Below, one piece after another: positions 8,969-17,510 of a stretch of DNA of 51,898 nucleotides. The position numbers were made by a program, and so were the translations under genes. Position 1 is the first letter of the stretch. Each line of letters opens with the position of its first letter. Origin of the DNA: CAYZXL01 sp964482435 (GTDB lineage: Bacteria; Auribacterota; JABMQX01); the NCBI GenBank assembly GCA_964482435.1, contig CAYZXL010000029.1:1-51898 (forward strand), written 5' to 3'. The notes beneath the pieces were generated by a model. That model had not been told where the DNA came from. It was given only the letters and a program-made list of their open reading frames with translations, and did not search any database.

Positions 8969-9616
8969 ATGAACAAGAAAGGGTTTACACTCATTGAGCT
9001 TCTGGTCGTTATCGCCATCATCGCGATTTTGGCTGGAATGCTCCTGCCGGCCCTATCGAGAGCGAGAGAATCGGCAAGGCGTTCGGCGTGCCTGAACAAC
9101 CTCAAGCAGGTCATGACAGGCATGAAGACCTACTCGCCGGACTACGATGAGTACTATCCGACGAGCGCCCAGCCGAACGCGAACATCAACCAGGCCACCC
9201 ACTTCAGGGACCTCGGGATCCTCTATCCGACGTACGTGACGTCTCTGGACGTCTTCACCTGCCCCAGTTCCGGGGACAAGATTCCGAGAAGGACGGGCAC
9301 GACCGACGTAGATAACAACAAGCCCTTCAAGGACAGGGAGGCGAACATGGTCAGCTACGCCTACAGCTACAATGGACTCACTGGCCAGAAGGCGTGGACG
9401 GAAGCCGCGCCTTCCACGACGAGAATCCTCGCTGACCGGTCGGCGAAAGACGTCCTGCAAACCAGCTCCAACCACAAGTTGGATGGAAGAAACGTCGCCT
9501 TCCAGGACGGGCACGTGAAGTGGGTCTCCGGCAAGGAAAAACTCTACACCGACCCGGATAACCCGGACAGCAAGGTCAACACCCAGGTCTGGTGGAGCGA
9601 GCGAGCCACAAAGTAG
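8969..9616 (+). CDS. Prepilin-type N-terminal cleavage/methylation protein
   Basis: 215 residues. It starts MNKKGFTLIELLVVIAIIAI, the classical type IV prepilin/pseudopilin signature: cleavage after Gly, mature Phe for N-methylation, Glu at mature position 5, and a hydrophobic helix. The C-terminal half carries CLNNLKQ, FRDLGILYPTYVTSLDVFTCPSS and near the end NVAFQDGHVKWVSG, the H-X9-DG-type ending common in PVC pseudopilin families. Expected at the inner membrane or as a pseudopilin of a type II-like system. Start 8969 is the Met of the signature; the frame opens earlier at 8885 without support. A promoter lies at 8802-8830 and a strong hairpin follows at 9677-9708. Residues from CLNNLKQ onward are closely similar to the next gene, so the two are tandem paralogues. 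Confidence 0.85.
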   Translation: MNKKGFTLIELLVVIAIIAILAGMLLPALSRARESARRSACLNNLKQVMTGMKTYSPDYDEYYPTSAQPNANINQATHFRDLGILYPTYVTSLDVFTCPSSGDKIPRRTGTTDVDNNKPFKDREANMVSYAYSYNGLTGQKAWTEAAPSTTRILADRSAKDVLQTSSNHKLDGRNVAFQDGHVKWVSGKEKLYTDPDNPDSKVNTQVWWSERATK

Positions 9617-9676
9617 TCCAGCCCTGAGCTTCGGGTAAAGCCGATTGGCAAAAAACCGCTCTCACGAGCGCCGCTT

Positions 9677-9708
9677 GAAGGGGTGGTAGGTAAAACTACC
9701 ACCCCTTC
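9677..9708 (+). terminator. Strong hairpin, probable terminator
   Basis: A perfect 13 bp inverted repeat (GAAGGGGTGGTAG and CTACCACCCCTTC) around a six-base loop GTAAAA, 60 bases after the prepilin stop codon. There is no long T run after it (GCTATTCTTG), so it could act as a terminator or as an mRNA-stabilising hairpin. Confidence 0.6.
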
Positions 9709-9818
9709 GCTATTCTTGCCGGCAGGGTAGTAGGCCATGGTTCGCATCCAGGGGGCGATGCGACAAGTGCTCAAAGGTTCCATGGCTTTACTGGGATACC
9801 TGCACCCGGAGGAGGGGA

Positions 9819-10664
9819 ATGACAGAAAGGTCATCTCGCGGTGGGGAACGACGAACGCCCGCAGCGCAAGAAAACCTCGCAGCCAAGAAAGAACGCCACG
9901 GTAAGTCGGACGCAATCGGAGGGCTCATCTTTTCACTGATCGGCCTGCCGCTGTGCGTCGTGTTCGTTTTCTCATTCATAGGGCTTGCCGTGAGCAAGCG
10001 CGCCCTGAGCCGACTGGAACGCCACGGACCTTGGCGAGTACTCGCGACCGTCGGGCTCCTTCTTGGGCTCGCGGGTCCCCCTGTGGGTCTCGCAATGTGG
10101 TATTCGGGCTTGGACGGTTGCGGCAGCAGGGAGCGGGCAAGGCGCAGGTCTTGCCTGAACAACCTGAAGCAAATCACCACAGGGATCCTGACCTACACGA
10201 CCGATTACGGCGGCTCCTATCCAGCACACACGGCCCCCGGTAGGGAGGGCACGACGAGCTTCCGGGACCTGGGCATCCTTCATCCCATGTACGTCACCAG
10301 TCTCGATGTCTTCGTTTCTCCATCTTCCGGCGACCGAGTACCGAAGCGGACGACCACCGCCTACGACAACAAGCCTTTCCCAGCGGAAGAGGCAAGGCAC
10401 GTCAGCTACGCCTACGGTCTGAACAAGAACGCTAAGAATAAGGCCTGGACCCAGTCCGCGCCGCGAACGACAAGAGTTCTCGCAGATAGACCGGCTGCCA
10501 GGCCCCTGACCAAGCGAAGCAATCACAAGACCGATGGTCGCAACGTTGCCTTCGCGGACGGACATGTGAAATGGGTTTCCGGAGGGGCCCCCCTCGATTC
10601 CGATCCCGAAAACCCCGACTCCACTGCCCATGGCACCGGCAACGACTGGTGGAGCGAGAGGTAG
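9819..10664 (+). CDS. Hybrid: two-helix membrane domain fused to a prepilin-type C-terminal domain
   Basis: 281 residues. A charged N-terminus is followed by two hydrophobic segments (about 32-58 and 71-93; GGLIFSLIGLPLC... and VLATVGLLLGLAGPPVGLAMWY) resembling the DUF4190 two-helix domain. From RRRSCLNNLKQITTG onward it matches the preceding prepilin gene nearly block by block: SFRDLGILHPMYVTSLDVFVSPSSGD, HVSYAYG, TTRVLADR and DGRNVAFADGHVKWVSG. It therefore lacks the prepilin peptidase site and keeps the globular domain behind a different membrane anchor. ATG 9819 has GGAGGAGGGGA just upstream. It probably arose by duplication of the neighbour and fusion. Role unknown. Confidence 0.8.
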   Translation: MTERSSRGGERRTPAAQENLAAKKERHGKSDAIGGLIFSLIGLPLCVVFVFSFIGLAVSKRALSRLERHGPWRVLATVGLLLGLAGPPVGLAMWYSGLDGCGSRERARRRSCLNNLKQITTGILTYTTDYGGSYPAHTAPGREGTTSFRDLGILHPMYVTSLDVFVSPSSGDRVPKRTTTAYDNKPFPAEEARHVSYAYGLNKNAKNKAWTQSAPRTTRVLADRPAARPLTKRSNHKTDGRNVAFADGHVKWVSGGAPLDSDPENPDSTAHGTGNDWWSER

Positions 10665-10860
10665 GAGTCGAAGCCCCGGCGGAGAGTCTCTCCGTATGCC
10701 TTCTGGCGTGCGCGGGAGCGAGCGAACGAAGCCTGACAGCACGCAGGCCCCGGGGCTTCTTAGTACATACTTTCGCAAGTGCGCTCACGCATTCGGAATG
10801 GAGCGCTTCTTTTGAACACCGTCAATCCCGCGTCGCGTTCCGCGGGGGACAAAGCAGGTC

Positions 10861-10933
10861 TCTCGCAAAGACGCAAAGAACTGGTCAGAGTCATGCGGAG
10901 AAGATGCTTCGCTCCTTAGCGTCCTGGCGAGAA
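10861..10933. repeat. Inverted doublet of the GCAAAG/CTTTGCG repeat family (copy A)
   Basis: The arm TCTCGCAAAGACGCAAAGAA at 10861-10880 pairs imperfectly with the arm at 10908-10933, which reads CTTCGCTCCTTAGCGTCC and then TGGCGAGA. About 27 bases separate the arms. Same architecture as the doublets at 32444-32532, 33823-33909 and 47874-47948. Confidence 0.5.
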
Positions 10934-11420
10934 AAGGCAGAACGCGCAGAGAGCCCCGCCAGAAGGCGGGGTCGCAAAGGCGCCACACGCACCAACTGCG
11001 GCAAGGTCCCTGACTCCAGGCGGGACGCTCTCCGACCTGAAACTGAGGAACTGCCATTGCGGTGCTGCGTCAGTCATGGGCGGCAGAGGCCTGCTGAGGC
11101 ACCCGCGGCTCTTTGATTCGAACGACGCAGCCACAGGCAAGCCCGGCCACGGTCTATCAGTGTCCGGGTGCCTCGATGGTTGGGATGGGCAGGCGGAGGA
11201 GATTGCAACCACGAAGGCACCCTGGCCGCATAACGTCCCATGGGCCCGGCTCACGTCTCCCCCCTCCGCTTGCCCAGGAAAAGGCTTTCGCGCACGCCGG
11301 CAGGCGAAGGCGCAAAGGGGCCTCTGCACGCTCTCTGCGGGGACGGAGACGAAAACCGCAATTGCCACTGTACCGCGTCCCACCCGAGAGTGAGAGATTA
11401 CGGAAGTGGGACACTTTTTC

Positions 11421-11448
11421 TTGACTGCACGGTGCGGAGGATGTAAAC
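11421..11448 (+). promoter_or_regulatory. Sigma70-like promoter for the 11497 gene
   Basis: TTGACT (11421-11426) and TAAACT (11443-11448) with a 16-base spacer, ending about 48 bases before the start codon. The -35 box matches consensus at five of six positions, the -10 at four. Confidence 0.45.
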
Positions 11449-11496
11449 TACAAGGTGGAGTTGAACGTTGTAGAGTTTAGAAGAGGCGATCGGAAG

Positions 11497-12279
11497 ATGA
11501 ACACGTCCAGTTTCCTTTCGGACATCGTTCGGAGGGGCCCCGTGGGGCGCTTCCTCAGGAGGCGCATCTATCGCGGCTTCACACTGATAGAGCTTCTGGT
11601 GGTGATAGCCATAGTGGCTATCCTTGCAGCACTTCTTCTTCCGGCAATCAAGTCGGCAAAGGACAAGGGGATGCAGGCGCACTGCATAAACAATTTGCAG
11701 CAGTTCGGAATAGCATACTCCCTGTACACCAACGACTACGATGGTTGGTTCCCTCCGGGCGGCGCGCGGGCCGGAGAACATAGTTCCAGAAAGGGATGGA
11801 TTAACACGCCTAATCAGATTAGCTACGACGCCAACTCGAATGTGACCGGCGGCTCTCCGTCACGGGACGACATAAGGCAGGGGTTACTGTGGCCTTACCT
11901 GAAGAATTACGAGGTTTATCAGTGCCCCGGCGATAAGAACCGGAAGATCCGACTCTTCAGCTATTCGCAAAACGCGGCATACCAGAATCCCGATCCGGCT
12001 CTGGTAAACTACGTCGGCCGCAGCCGGGATAGAATCGGCATGTGGCTGACCAAGGTGATGCTGATGTGCGAGGAGCAGAGACCGGACGACGGGTGCTTCT
12101 GGTATCAGAATTCGGGAGCCGTTGACAGCCGGGATTGTCTGGCGTACGACAGACACGTCCAGTGCACGAATCTTCTGTTTGGCGACGGGCACGTGAAGGG
12201 GGTCTGGTTCAAAAGCGCCAACGAAGCAGCAAAGCTACGGGACATCGGGTGCTTCCCCGGCGACGAAGACCAGTGGTAA
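11497..12279 (+). CDS. Prepilin-type protein with long leader and H-X9-DG-like C-terminus
   Basis: 260 residues. A 27-residue basic leader (FLRRRIYRG) precedes FTLIELLVVIAIVAILAALL, the prepilin cleavage/methylation motif with Gly-Phe cleavage site and conserved Glu. Downstream are INNLQQFGIAYSLYTNDYDGWFPP, YQCPGDKN and LLFGDGHVKGVW, typical of the large PVC pseudopilin-like families. ATG 11497 is preceded by GAAGAGG; the frame opens at an unsupported GTG at 11455. The promoter lies at 11421-11448. It is more distant from the two upstream prepilin-like genes than they are from each other. Probably membrane-anchored and exported; its partner machinery is not in this window. Confidence 0.85.
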   Translation: MNTSSFLSDIVRRGPVGRFLRRRIYRGFTLIELLVVIAIVAILAALLLPAIKSAKDKGMQAHCINNLQQFGIAYSLYTNDYDGWFPPGGARAGEHSSRKGWINTPNQISYDANSNVTGGSPSRDDIRQGLLWPYLKNYEVYQCPGDKNRKIRLFSYSQNAAYQNPDPALVNYVGRSRDRIGMWLTKVMLMCEEQRPDDGCFWYQNSGAVDSRDCLAYDRHVQCTNLLFGDGHVKGVWFKSANEAAKLRDIGCFPGDEDQW

Positions 12280-12404
12280 GCCGCGACCGCGAGAGGATGG
12301 CCGTGAGGAAACTGTTCATTTGACGGTCGGTGTTTGCCGGACGGAGGTAAGCCCAGCGGGCGGTGGCGGTCTGCGGTGAATCCCAATGACAAGGAGGGAC
12401 CAGA

Positions 12405-13277
12405 ATGCAGTTCTCGACCACACTGACAGCGCTCCTCTCATCGTTTGTTGTCTTCGGGTTCGTGACGCCCGCCGAGGGCGAACCTACCTACTCGGATGTT
12501 GACGCAGAGTTGCTTGCGATGGAGCTTTCCGGGGAGTTCCTTCCTCCGCCCGATTTGTATGAGCGACTTCACGGAGATTTGGAGGCGATACGTGCCGCCC
12601 ACCCGGGCCTGGCGCTGGTGCGCCACTGGCCTCTCTGGGTCCCTGGTGAGTTGGTAGTCGGGTTTGATGTGGGCTGTGACCCCGACCTCCAGGAACTCAA
12701 CGAAAGATTCGGGCCTGTGGAGGTGACCGACGAGTTGAGGTTTCCCTGGACGGTATTTTGGACACTGCGTTTTCCCAGGCGCTACAACCCTGAGTGTCTC
12801 GCCCGCTTATATGCCGAGGTCCCGGGCGTGAAGTCGGCGGAGCCCAATTCCATTGGCACTAACTGCTCTTACCCCGGCCCCGATGACGTACAGGTCGAGC
12901 TCCCGCGCTACGTCTTCACATGGTATTTCATGACATGGACAAGTACGGGTCCGCCGGGGTGCTCCCCGGAGGGCTGCGAGTGGACGTTCGAGGTGAATGA
13001 CCGCGTTCCCGAGCTCAAGCAGCAATTAGGGCCGCCTGACCCGATCACAGTTCCTCGAGTTCTGGGCGTGTGGGCGGATGATAGCGGCTCGGTGATTCTC
13101 CAATGGCGTGGTCCGCGCTGCAATTACGAAGTCGAGGTTGCGCAGTCTCTGGATCAGCCGGTGTGGCTGGAGGTTCTTCAGGCAGAATGGGAGCCTTGGG
13201 TTTGGAACCTGGGCGACACGGCCGGCTCCGCGCAGAGATTCTTCCGCGTCGTCGCAACGCGCGCACCCGATCGGTGA
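12405..13277 (+). CDS. Secreted protein with protease-propeptide-like N-terminal half and shared C-terminal module
   Basis: 290 residues with a signal peptide (TTLTALLSSFVVFGFVTPAEG). Residues about 75-150 (WVPGELVVGFD, then LARLYAEVPGVKSAEPN) resemble the small alpha/beta propeptides that precede subtilisin-type proteases, but no protease domain follows. The last 75 residues (VPRVLGVWADDSGSVILQW, EVAQSLDQPVWLEV, AQRFFRVVATRA) are a divergent copy of the C-terminal module on the beta-helix proteins. ATG 12405 has AAGGAGG at 12391-12397. It lies 125 bp after the prepilin gene on the same strand and may be co-transcribed. Function unknown; an extracellular inhibitor or binding protein is a guess. 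Confidence 0.65.
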   Translation: MQFSTTLTALLSSFVVFGFVTPAEGEPTYSDVDAELLAMELSGEFLPPPDLYERLHGDLEAIRAAHPGLALVRHWPLWVPGELVVGFDVGCDPDLQELNERFGPVEVTDELRFPWTVFWTLRFPRRYNPECLARLYAEVPGVKSAEPNSIGTNCSYPGPDDVQVELPRYVFTWYFMTWTSTGPPGCSPEGCEWTFEVNDRVPELKQQLGPPDPITVPRVLGVWADDSGSVILQWRGPRCNYEVEVAQSLDQPVWLEVLQAEWEPWVWNLGDTAGSAQRFFRVVATRAPDR

Positions 13278-13504
13278 CCAGGCCCCTGTCATGCTGTGCC
13301 ACCCGTTTGGATTGCACACAGGTTGCCTCGCGTCTTGACTCTGACAACTCGCCTCGGTGAGCCGCTGTGAGCTGGGGGCACAAGAGGGCGCCCTGTCCTT
13401 TTCTTCGGGCCTCGTGGACGGCCAGGTCTCCCTCCAAGCGGTCCGGGGTGCTTCGACCCACCTCCGCGAGGGCACCAGGCGCGGGCCCTGGGCGGCGGAG
13501 AGGA

Positions 13505-14008
13505 TCACGAGATGCAGCCAGGGGCTATCTTCTCAAAGAGCTTTTCCAGAAACGGGAACTTGTGGGGAAAGAGCAAATAAATTATCGAAAGAACGACAAG
13601 CACAAGGACTATCACCAACAGGACGCTGACGATTCTTGCTCCGGTTCGCCCGAGGACTTTTTCGAGGGCAAGCTTCTTTCTCGGCGCCTGTTCTGCGGAA
13701 ATGGGTGCTTCTGCCTCTGCCAGAGGGAGTCCTCCTTCTCCGGGCAAAACGGCGGCTGCGCTGGGCGCCGGGCGCTTTCCACTGCCTTTGACAAGCGATA
13801 CGACGTATCCGGCGGTTATCCCGACGAACGCGACAGCCAGCACCCCAAGGAAGATGTCCAGAACCTTAATCCCCAAAAACTCTTTGGCGGCGAGCTTCTT
13901 GACCGCCTCGACCTTGTCGTACCTTTGCTCCTTCTTCAAGTCTAAGATGAGATAAGCTATCAACGCCATAGCACCAAGAAACAGCACGAATTTGAGATGC
14001 TTTTTCAT
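13505..14008 (-). CDS. Hypothetical small membrane protein
   Basis: 167 residues with three hydrophobic segments: residues about 5-22 (FVLFLGAMALIAYLILDL), about 47-70 (VLDIFLGVLAVAFVGITAGYVVSLV), and about 127-148 (IVSVLLVIVLVLVVLSIIYLLF). The linker between the last two is Ala/Pro/Glu-rich. No family recognised. Start 14008 has GGGAGGG directly upstream; the open frame to 14089 reaches the end of the E1-like gene and is unsupported. It sits 80 bp downstream of that gene on the same strand. Confidence 0.55.
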   Translation of the reverse strand: MKKHLKFVLFLGAMALIAYLILDLKKEQRYDKVEAVKKLAAKEFLGIKVLDIFLGVLAVAFVGITAGYVVSLVKGSGKRPAPSAAAVLPGEGGLPLAEAEAPISAEQAPRKKLALEKVLGRTGARIVSVLLVIVLVLVVLSIIYLLFPHKFPFLEKLFEKIAPGCIS

Positions 14009-14088
14009 TTTCCCTCCTTCCCTTCGCGTGAAAAAGAAGTGCTGTGTACGCCATTTCGCTGGGCTTTGCTGGACAAACCAGCGGCCCA

Positions 14089-14892
14089 CTAATCCGGCGG
14101 AACTTCGTCAGCGGCGCTTCGATTGCGACTCCGGGCATTTTCGCCGCACAGAGGGCAGCCAGGGTCCTGCTTCGTCCTGATTTCTCGGAAAGTCAGCCGG
14201 AGAAAGTCATAGACGACCATTCTCCCGACGAGGAGCCTGCCAATGCCAAGAAGCCGCTTCAGGACTTCCGCTGCCTGAATCATCCCAATCAAGCCCGGAA
14301 CTGGCGCTGCAATCCCCGCCTCCCTCCCGGAAGGCAAGAATTCGGGCGGCGGCGGAGACGGATGAACGCAGCGGTAACACGGCGAACCTTTCTCGTACGT
14401 GAAAGTCGTCGCCCGACCTTCATATCGGAAAATGCTTCCGTGGACAAATGGTTTCTTCAGGGAGAAGCAAACGTCGTTGAGAACATATCTCGTTTCCGGA
14501 TTGTCGCAGCCGTCCACGACGATGTCGTACTCTGCCACAAGCTCCAACGCATTTTCTCCGGTCACTCTTCCCGCGAACGTCTTTACGAGCACATCCGGAT
14601 TGAGCTGCCGAAGTCTCCTCACCGCAGTCTCCACTTTTGGCTTTCCGACGTCATCCGCAGTGTGGATGACTTGTCTGTGAAGATTTCCCAGCTCGAGAGC
14701 GTCGTCGTCCGCGATTCCAATCGTCCCGACGCCTGCCGCCGCCAGATACAGGACAACCGGCGACCCAAGCCCTCCAATCCCCACGCACAGAACGCGAGAC
14801 TCAAGGAGCTTTTTTTGCCCCTCTTCCCCAAAACCGGGAAGGACGATATGTCTCGCATACCTCTGGAGCTGTTCCTGGCTCAAAAAGTCCAT
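14089..14892 (-). CDS. MoeB/ThiF/HesA-family adenylyltransferase (E1-like)
   Basis: 267 residues. It activates the C-terminal Gly-Gly of a ubiquitin-like sulfur carrier by adenylation. Seen: LSQEQLQRYARHIVLPGFGEEGQ at the N-terminus; the nucleotide loop GIGGLGSPVVLYLAAAGVG; DDDALELGNLHRQ; DGCDNPETRY; and the zinc pairs CYRC and CPLC. Odd: the Cys that in ThiF forms the persulfide/acyl link (in NCRTAG) is Gly here (SGREAG), so this resembles enzymes that only adenylate. The start is uncertain: 14892 has only a weak CAGGCG upstream, and an in-frame TTG at 15006 would overlap the carrier gene by 14 bases. Its partner is the MoaD/ThiS-like gene just upstream on the strand. Whether it serves molybdopterin, thiamine, cysteine or tRNA thiolation cannot be told from sequence. 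Confidence 0.85.
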   Translation of the reverse strand: MDFLSQEQLQRYARHIVLPGFGEEGQKKLLESRVLCVGIGGLGSPVVLYLAAAGVGTIGIADDDALELGNLHRQVIHTADDVGKPKVETAVRRLRQLNPDVLVKTFAGRVTGENALELVAEYDIVVDGCDNPETRYVLNDVCFSLKKPFVHGSIFRYEGRATTFTYEKGSPCYRCVHPSPPPPEFLPSGREAGIAAPVPGLIGMIQAAEVLKRLLGIGRLLVGRMVVYDFLRLTFREIRTKQDPGCPLCGENARSRNRSAADEVPPD

Positions 14893-14992
14893 TTTTTCGC
14901 CTGCTTGGCGCCACCCGCTTCTCGGGCGTCGGGGGTGGTTTTTCGTCGCAACCGGCGCCGGGTGAGCCGCCTCTTCTGACTCGAGCACTCGC

Positions 14993-15268
14993 TCACCCGC
15001 CAGCAATCATCGTGAGGATGGTCACACTGTCTCCATCCTTCAGCACGGTGTCGAGTCCATTCAGAAATCGGACTTCCTCATCGTTCACGTAGAGGTTGAC
15101 GAAGCCGTGGAGCGAACCGTCTTCTCGGCAGATTCTTCTTTTGACGCCCGGAAATCTCTCTTCCAGTTCCTGGAGCAACTGAGCGACGGTGTCTGCCTCA
15201 ACGCAAACCTCATCCGCTCCCTCCGTCAAGTCCCTGAGAATGTGCGGTATTGTCACTCTTACAGCCAT
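14993..15268 (-). CDS. MoaD/ThiS-family ubiquitin-like sulfur carrier
   Basis: 91 residues, usual size for the family, ending in the diagnostic Gly-Gly (MIAGG). The sequence (VTIPHILRDLTEGADEV, LLQELEERFPGVKRRI, FVNLYVNDEEVRF, GLDTVLKDGDSVTIL) follows the beta-grasp pattern of MoaD-like carriers with the long loop found in archaeal-type members. The C-terminal glycine would be adenylated by the adjacent E1-like enzyme and converted to a thiocarboxylate. ATG 15268 has GGAGGAGCTGAG upstream. It is the second gene of a possible minus-strand cluster that starts with the GH172-type gene 60 bp upstream. Downstream pathway unknown. Confidence 0.85.
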   Translation of the reverse strand: MAVRVTIPHILRDLTEGADEVCVEADTVAQLLQELEERFPGVKRRICREDGSLHGFVNLYVNDEEVRFLNGLDTVLKDGDSVTILTMIAGG

Positions 15269-15328
15269 GGCCTCAGCTCCTCCACCGGTCGGCGGTGGCG
15301 ATAGCTGTTAGCCTCACGCGTGCATTGC

Positions 15329-16432
15329 CTACGGCTTCTGGTCTTTGGGCGGCGGCGCGACCTCGGCGGTTCGCTCGTCAACCGCCGGCATGGGCGGGAG
15401 TTTCCCGCTGGGGATTGGCTCGTACCAGAACGTCGCGCAAGACCAATCGTCCTGCCGCTCGAAGAGGCCCTGCCGCCAGCCTATCTGCTGAATGGTTATC
15501 CGGCAATCTTTCTTCCACAAAATGGGGTCAGGCAGATGCCAGCGGTACATGCAGACAAAGCCCTCCTTGTTCAGGCTGCACCCGTTGTACGTGAAGGCGG
15601 TCTGCTGCATCCCCCACGATAGCCCGACGTAATCCTCGCTCCCCGTCCCGCAGATGGTCGGAAACTCGGTGTCGCCGTCCAGGTAAGCCTTGATTTCTCC
15701 CTCGCCCCACCAGTCCGGCGCGAGCGGGCGAATCCCAATCACGGAGCCAACGAACCGGCCGCTTCCTTTCCTGAGCGGCAGCAGCTCAAAATCCTTCTTC
15801 AGCGTCGTCGGATTCTCCCGGCGGAAGAGGACGTGGAGCCTCCCAAACCCTTCCGACAACCTGTCGTTGATTGTGTAGTCAATCTGATAAAAGAGAACGG
15901 AAGGATTCTTTCCGTCGTTGGTCATGGTCATGCGTGCTCTTTTTGCGAAGGGCATGGGAAGCCAGATGCTCATTCCAGCCCTCTCACCGACGGAATGGAC
16001 CGTAGATTGGTAAGCCGCGACCCGCCCGTGGGCGATCCCCATGAAATCGCCTAACGGGCACTCGATGCTCGGATGCTCCTGCCCGTCCCAGAATGCGCGA
16101 ATCACGAGGCTGCGGAGGTTAACCGGCTCGCCGCGAGTCGTCATCCAGATGTGGCGAATGACGCCGGGGCCCTTGATGTCGCAAAGCTCAAACGTCTGCC
16201 CCGCAGCGATATTCACCGACGGCGAGCCTTTTCGCCCGACGCCAAGATTGCTTGCAGCTTTCCCGCCCGCTCCTTTTTCACCCGCCCGGTTCTCATACGA
16301 GATGGACCGGGACTCGACCCCCGTGTCAAGAAGATAGGGCTTATGGATTATCTCGGATACGTCAACCTGAGCTCGAACAGATGAGCAGGCAACAGCCGCA
16401 AGAAATACGATTGGAAACACCGCTTTCCTCAT
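15329..16432 (-). CDS. Secreted DUF2961 (GH172-type) protein
   Basis: 367 residues with a signal peptide (AVFPIVFLAAVACSSVRAQ). DUF2961 features: YENRAGEKGAGGKAA, FELCDIKGPGVIRHIWMTT, ECPLGDFMGIAHG, YQIDYTIND, and FPTICGTGSEDYVGLSWGMQ with conserved Glu and Asp. This family was assigned to GH172, whose characterised members act on arabinofuranose and fructofuranose compounds; it typically forms ring-like trimers or hexamers. The start at 16432 has AGGGAGGTGG upstream and begins the signal peptide; 22 further codons of open frame are unsupported. It points to arabinan or arabinoxylan side chains as substrate, which is inference. It sits 60 bp upstream of the sulfur-carrier gene, a functionally unrelated neighbour. 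Confidence 0.8.
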   Translation of the reverse strand: MRKAVFPIVFLAAVACSSVRAQVDVSEIIHKPYLLDTGVESRSISYENRAGEKGAGGKAASNLGVGRKGSPSVNIAAGQTFELCDIKGPGVIRHIWMTTRGEPVNLRSLVIRAFWDGQEHPSIECPLGDFMGIAHGRVAAYQSTVHSVGERAGMSIWLPMPFAKRARMTMTNDGKNPSVLFYQIDYTINDRLSEGFGRLHVLFRRENPTTLKKDFELLPLRKGSGRFVGSVIGIRPLAPDWWGEGEIKAYLDGDTEFPTICGTGSEDYVGLSWGMQQTAFTYNGCSLNKEGFVCMYRWHLPDPILWKKDCRITIQQIGWRQGLFERQDDWSCATFWYEPIPSGKLPPMPAVDERTAEVAPPPKDQKP

Positions 16433-16916
16433 GGTCTTCCACCTCCCTGTGCTTGAAATCGAAAGCCTTATGTGTGTCCCCGGCAACCTGATTTGCATTT
16501 AACCACGACACTCGGAAGGCCGAGTCGCACGAAACACCGACCGCGCCTCACAAGGTCCGGACATCAAGGTGCATAATAGCAGGAACCGGCCAGAAGGTAT
16601 AAGCGGTAAATGGCATTGTCCGGGGGTGTGGCTGTGACTCAGGGGTAGCCGGGCTCTCTTCCTCGTAAGCGCCGAAGTCTCCGGCCGCGTCTTATTCCGC
16701 CCCCACCCCGAAAGCACTGCCGCACCGCGCGAACAAAAGCGTTGACGGGGCAGTCAGGGCCTTGATATTCTGCAAAGGGGTTGACTATCCGCAGCATCGT
16801 GACAGCGGCTCGTCTGGCGCGGGGGCGGGCGGCTGCTTCAAGGGAGTTGCGCGGGCTGCTCGGCAACCAACAGAACATTCCTTTTTTCGTCGTTCGTATT
16901 CATGAGGGCGGTGCGT
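16433..16916. other. Intergenic region between divergent genes (484 bp)
   Basis: Separates the GH172-type gene (minus) from the GNAT gene (plus) and should hold both promoters, but I see no box pair good enough to mark. A weak tRNA-like acceptor fold at about 16622-16710 was considered and rejected. No gene seen. Confidence 0.5.
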
Positions 16917-17510
16917 ATGGAAGCTTACCCAAAGATTGTGAGATTGAAGGACGGGACGAAGGTGACACTGCGTCCCATGGTGAAGGAGGACGTGAAGAAG
17001 CTGCTGGCGTTTTTCCAGAAACTGCCGGAGGAGGACAGGCTTTTTTTGAAGGACGACGTTACCGACGAGAAAGTCATCCAGCGGTGGGCGGACGAGCTGG
17101 ACTACGAGAAAATCTTTCCGGTCATCGCCGAAGCCGGAGGCGAAATCATAGCGGACGCAACGCTCCACACCCAGGAGCGCGGCTGGATGAAACATATCGG
17201 GGAGGTTCGGTGCGTCGTGGCGAAGGAGTACCAGAGAAAAGGACTGGGGACTATAATGATACGGGAAGTGTTCCATCGTGCCGTGCAAAAGGGGCTTGAT
17301 AAGCTGAGAGCCGTGATGCCCGTCACTCAGGTCGGGGCGATGAAAGCTTTTGAGACGATCGGATTCAGGAGGGAGGCGGTTCTCAAGGACCACGTCCTGG
17401 ACATCAGGGGACACAAGCATGACCTCGTCATGATGACCAACAGCGTCGCAGAACTGTGGCGAAAGATAAGCGACCAACTGGAGGCCATGACTTTCTCTGC
17501 CGAACATTGA
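16917..17510 (+). CDS. GNAT-family N-acetyltransferase
   Basis: 197 residues. Transfers an acetyl group from acetyl-CoA to an unknown amine. Seen: an N-terminal RLKDGTKVTLRPMVKED block, then VRCVVAKEYQRKGLGTIMIREVF, the acetyl-CoA-binding Q/RxxGxG/A motif (QRKGLG), and AMKAFETIGFRREAVLKDHV typical of the fourth GNAT motif. Two Met codons are possible; ATG 16917 has a GAGGGCGG stretch at good distance, while ATG 16902 has none. It is followed 163 bp later by the nucleotidyltransferase on the same strand. Acceptor unknown. Confidence 0.8.
   Translation: MEAYPKIVRLKDGTKVTLRPMVKEDVKKLLAFFQKLPEEDRLFLKDDVTDEKVIQRWADELDYEKIFPVIAEAGGEIIADATLHTQERGWMKHIGEVRCVVAKEYQRKGLGTIMIREVFHRAVQKGLDKLRAVMPVTQVGAMKAFETIGFRREAVLKDHVLDIRGHKHDLVMMTNSVAELWRKISDQLEAMTFSAEH

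Larger units (their letters stand above)
10665..11496. other. 832 bp intergenic region rich in repeat elements
   Basis: No credible gene. It contains an inverted pair of the CTCTGCG/GCAAAG family (10861-10933), a hairpin CCCCGCC-AGAA-GGCGGGG at 10954-10971, another partial member of the same repeat family (about 11302-11342: GGCGAAGGCGCAAAGG then CCTCTGCACGCTCTCTGCGG) and the promoter of the next gene at 11421-11448. Confidence 0.6.

Noticed and set aside
11085..11160. TTCGAA near 11117 considered as a tRNA T-loop
   Set aside because: No acceptor stem or anticodon arm can be formed around it.
16622..16710. tRNA-like fold with acceptor stem GGGGGTG / CGCCCCC and a D-arm-like CTCAGGGGTAG
   Set aside because: The T-arm lacks a GTTCRANNC sequence, the anticodon stem does not pair, and no CCA follows the acceptor.
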